Origin: Lactobacillus sp.
GTDB lineage: Bacteria; Pseudomonadota; Alphaproteobacteria; RF32; CAG-239
Reading direction: 5' to 3'
Assembly (NCBI GenBank): GCA_031263385.1
Contig: JAISFX010000023.1
Location: 1-5,899 of the forward strand
Length of the DNA stretch: 5,899 nt
Under the pieces are notes generated by a model, which saw only the letters and a program-made list of their open reading frames with translations, was not told the DNA's origin and did no database searches. Made by a program: the position numbers and the translations under genes. Below, piece after piece: positions 5,068-5,899 of this stretch (the first letter of the stretch is position 1; every line of letters starts with the position of its first letter).

Positions 5068-5899
5068 ATGTTAAGACAGTACGAATTAGTTGATTTAGTA
5101 AAATCATATGACGAAGATGCCGATGAAGATGCATTAAACCGTGCATATGTGTTTGCAATGAAAAAACACGGAGCGCAGCTGCGAGCATCCGGTGACCCTT
5201 ATTATTCTCACCCGATTGAGGTGGCAGGTATCCTTACAAAGTTTAAGCTCGATTCCGCCTCTATCATTGCAGGATTGCTGCATGATACGGTTGAGGATAC
5301 AGACACCACGATTGAAGAGGTTCGTTCTCTTTTTGGAGACCAAGTGGCATCGTTAGTGGATGGTCTTACTAAATTGGCTTTGTTAGAGCAGAAATCTGCC
5401 GGAAGTAAGCAGGCAGAGAATTTTAGAAAATTGCTTCTGGCGATGTCTGAAGATATCAGGGTTCTTCTTATTAAGTTGGCTGACAGGCTGCATAATATGA
5501 GAACCCTTCATTTTATTCAGAAGCCCGAAAAACGTGCGCGTATTGCTCGCGAGACTTTAGACATTTATGCTCCGTTGGCGGAACGTATCGGTATGCAAGA
5601 GCTTAAGAGTGAGCTAGAAGAGATTGCTTTTGCCGAGCTTCATAAAGATGCGCATGATTCTATTGTGGCTCGTTTGAACTTCTTGCGTGAGCAGGGTAAC
5701 AACCTTGTGCCAAAGATTATTGACCAACTAAAAGGTGATATGGCAGAAAACGGCATCAAAGCAACGATTACCGGAAGAGAGAAAACACCATATTCGATTT
5801 GGCGTAAGATGCAGCAGAAAAACGCATCTTTTGAACAATTGTCAGATATTATGGCTTTTAGAATTTGTGTGGAAGATATTGGGGCATGTTATCAGGCTT
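5068..5899 (+). CDS. rsh: Bifunctional-type RelA/SpoT (Rsh) (p)ppGpp synthetase/hydrolase, 5' part
   Basis: The first 277 codons are present; the frame is open to the window edge. The N-terminal HD hydrolase domain keeps its metal and substrate residues: R39, H48 in YYSHPIEVA, H72-D73 in the HDTVED motif with E76-D77, and D139 in LADRLHN. This is the SpoT/Rel pattern, not the degenerate HD domain of RelA. The synthetase domain begins near residue 230 with GREKTPYSIWRKM (236-248) and DIMAFRI (260-266), the GTP/ATP-binding portion. Full-length Rsh proteins are about 700-750 residues, with TGS and ACT domains expected beyond the window. It should make and degrade the stringent-response alarmone in the cytosol. 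The ATG at 5068 has only a weak GAAG (5058-5061) ribosome site; conserved Rsh sequence begins soon after, and no better start is in frame nearby. Confidence 0.95.
   Translation, partial: MLRQYELVDLVKSYDEDADEDALNRAYVFAMKKHGAQLRASGDPYYSHPIEVAGILTKFKLDSASIIAGLLHDTVEDTDTTIEEVRSLFGDQVASLVDGLTKLALLEQKSAGSKQAENFRKLLLAMSEDIRVLLIKLADRLHNMRTLHFIQKPEKRARIARETLDIYAPLAERIGMQELKSELEEIAFAELHKDAHDSIVARLNFLREQGNNLVPKIIDQLKGDMAENGIKATITGREKTPYSIWRKMQQKNASFEQLSDIMAFRICVEDIGACYQA

Noticed and set aside
1..5899. CRISPR array, tRNA, rRNA or complete insertion sequence
   Set aside because: No regularly spaced direct repeats, cloverleaf-like segments, rRNA-like stretches or transposase frames were seen on either strand.

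Overview
The window looks like chromosomal DNA of a low-GC alphaproteobacterium (roughly 40% GC by eye). The best evidence is the RNA polymerase omega subunit at 4447-4911, whose N-terminal core is of the alphaproteobacterial kind, followed directly by a bifunctional-type RelA/SpoT (Rsh) gene. That rpoZ-rsh order is familiar in Alphaproteobacteria. Low GC fits host-associated or gut-type lineages of the class, but the exact taxon is an inference.

Layout. (1) At 1-113 on the minus strand is the 5' end of a UvrD/PcrA-type helicase gene, with a well-formed promoter of its own reading leftwards out of the window. (2) From 235 rightwards runs a cluster of a 321-residue TPR protein, a MoxR-family AAA+ ATPase (its start overlaps the TPR gene by 13 nt) and, after a 137-bp gap, a short soluble DUF58/von Willebrand A-like protein. 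(3) A second TPR protein of about 330 residues (3353-4345) follows, probably from its own promoter. (4) rpoZ has a canonical promoter, an 11-bp inverted repeat lying across its predicted start of transcription, and a textbook intrinsic terminator after it. (5) rsh starts at 5068 from its own predicted promoter and runs off the right end.

How the genes work together. MoxR ATPases and DUF58 proteins are a recurrent pair thought to act as a chaperone-like module on protein complexes. Here the pair is bracketed by two superhelical TPR proteins, which could serve as client or scaffold subunits. The membrane vWA (BatA/BatB-like) and DUF4381 partners common in such loci are not seen in this window, so this may be a compact, apparently cytosolic version of the module. 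rpoZ and rsh link to transcription and the stringent response (ppGpp).

The least explained non-coding structure is a 117-bp imperfect palindrome (2185-2301) filling most of the moxR-DUF58 gap; it resembles a dispersed palindromic element. Two further dyads sit at the rpoZ and rsh promoters. No tRNA, rRNA, CRISPR or complete insertion sequence was seen.
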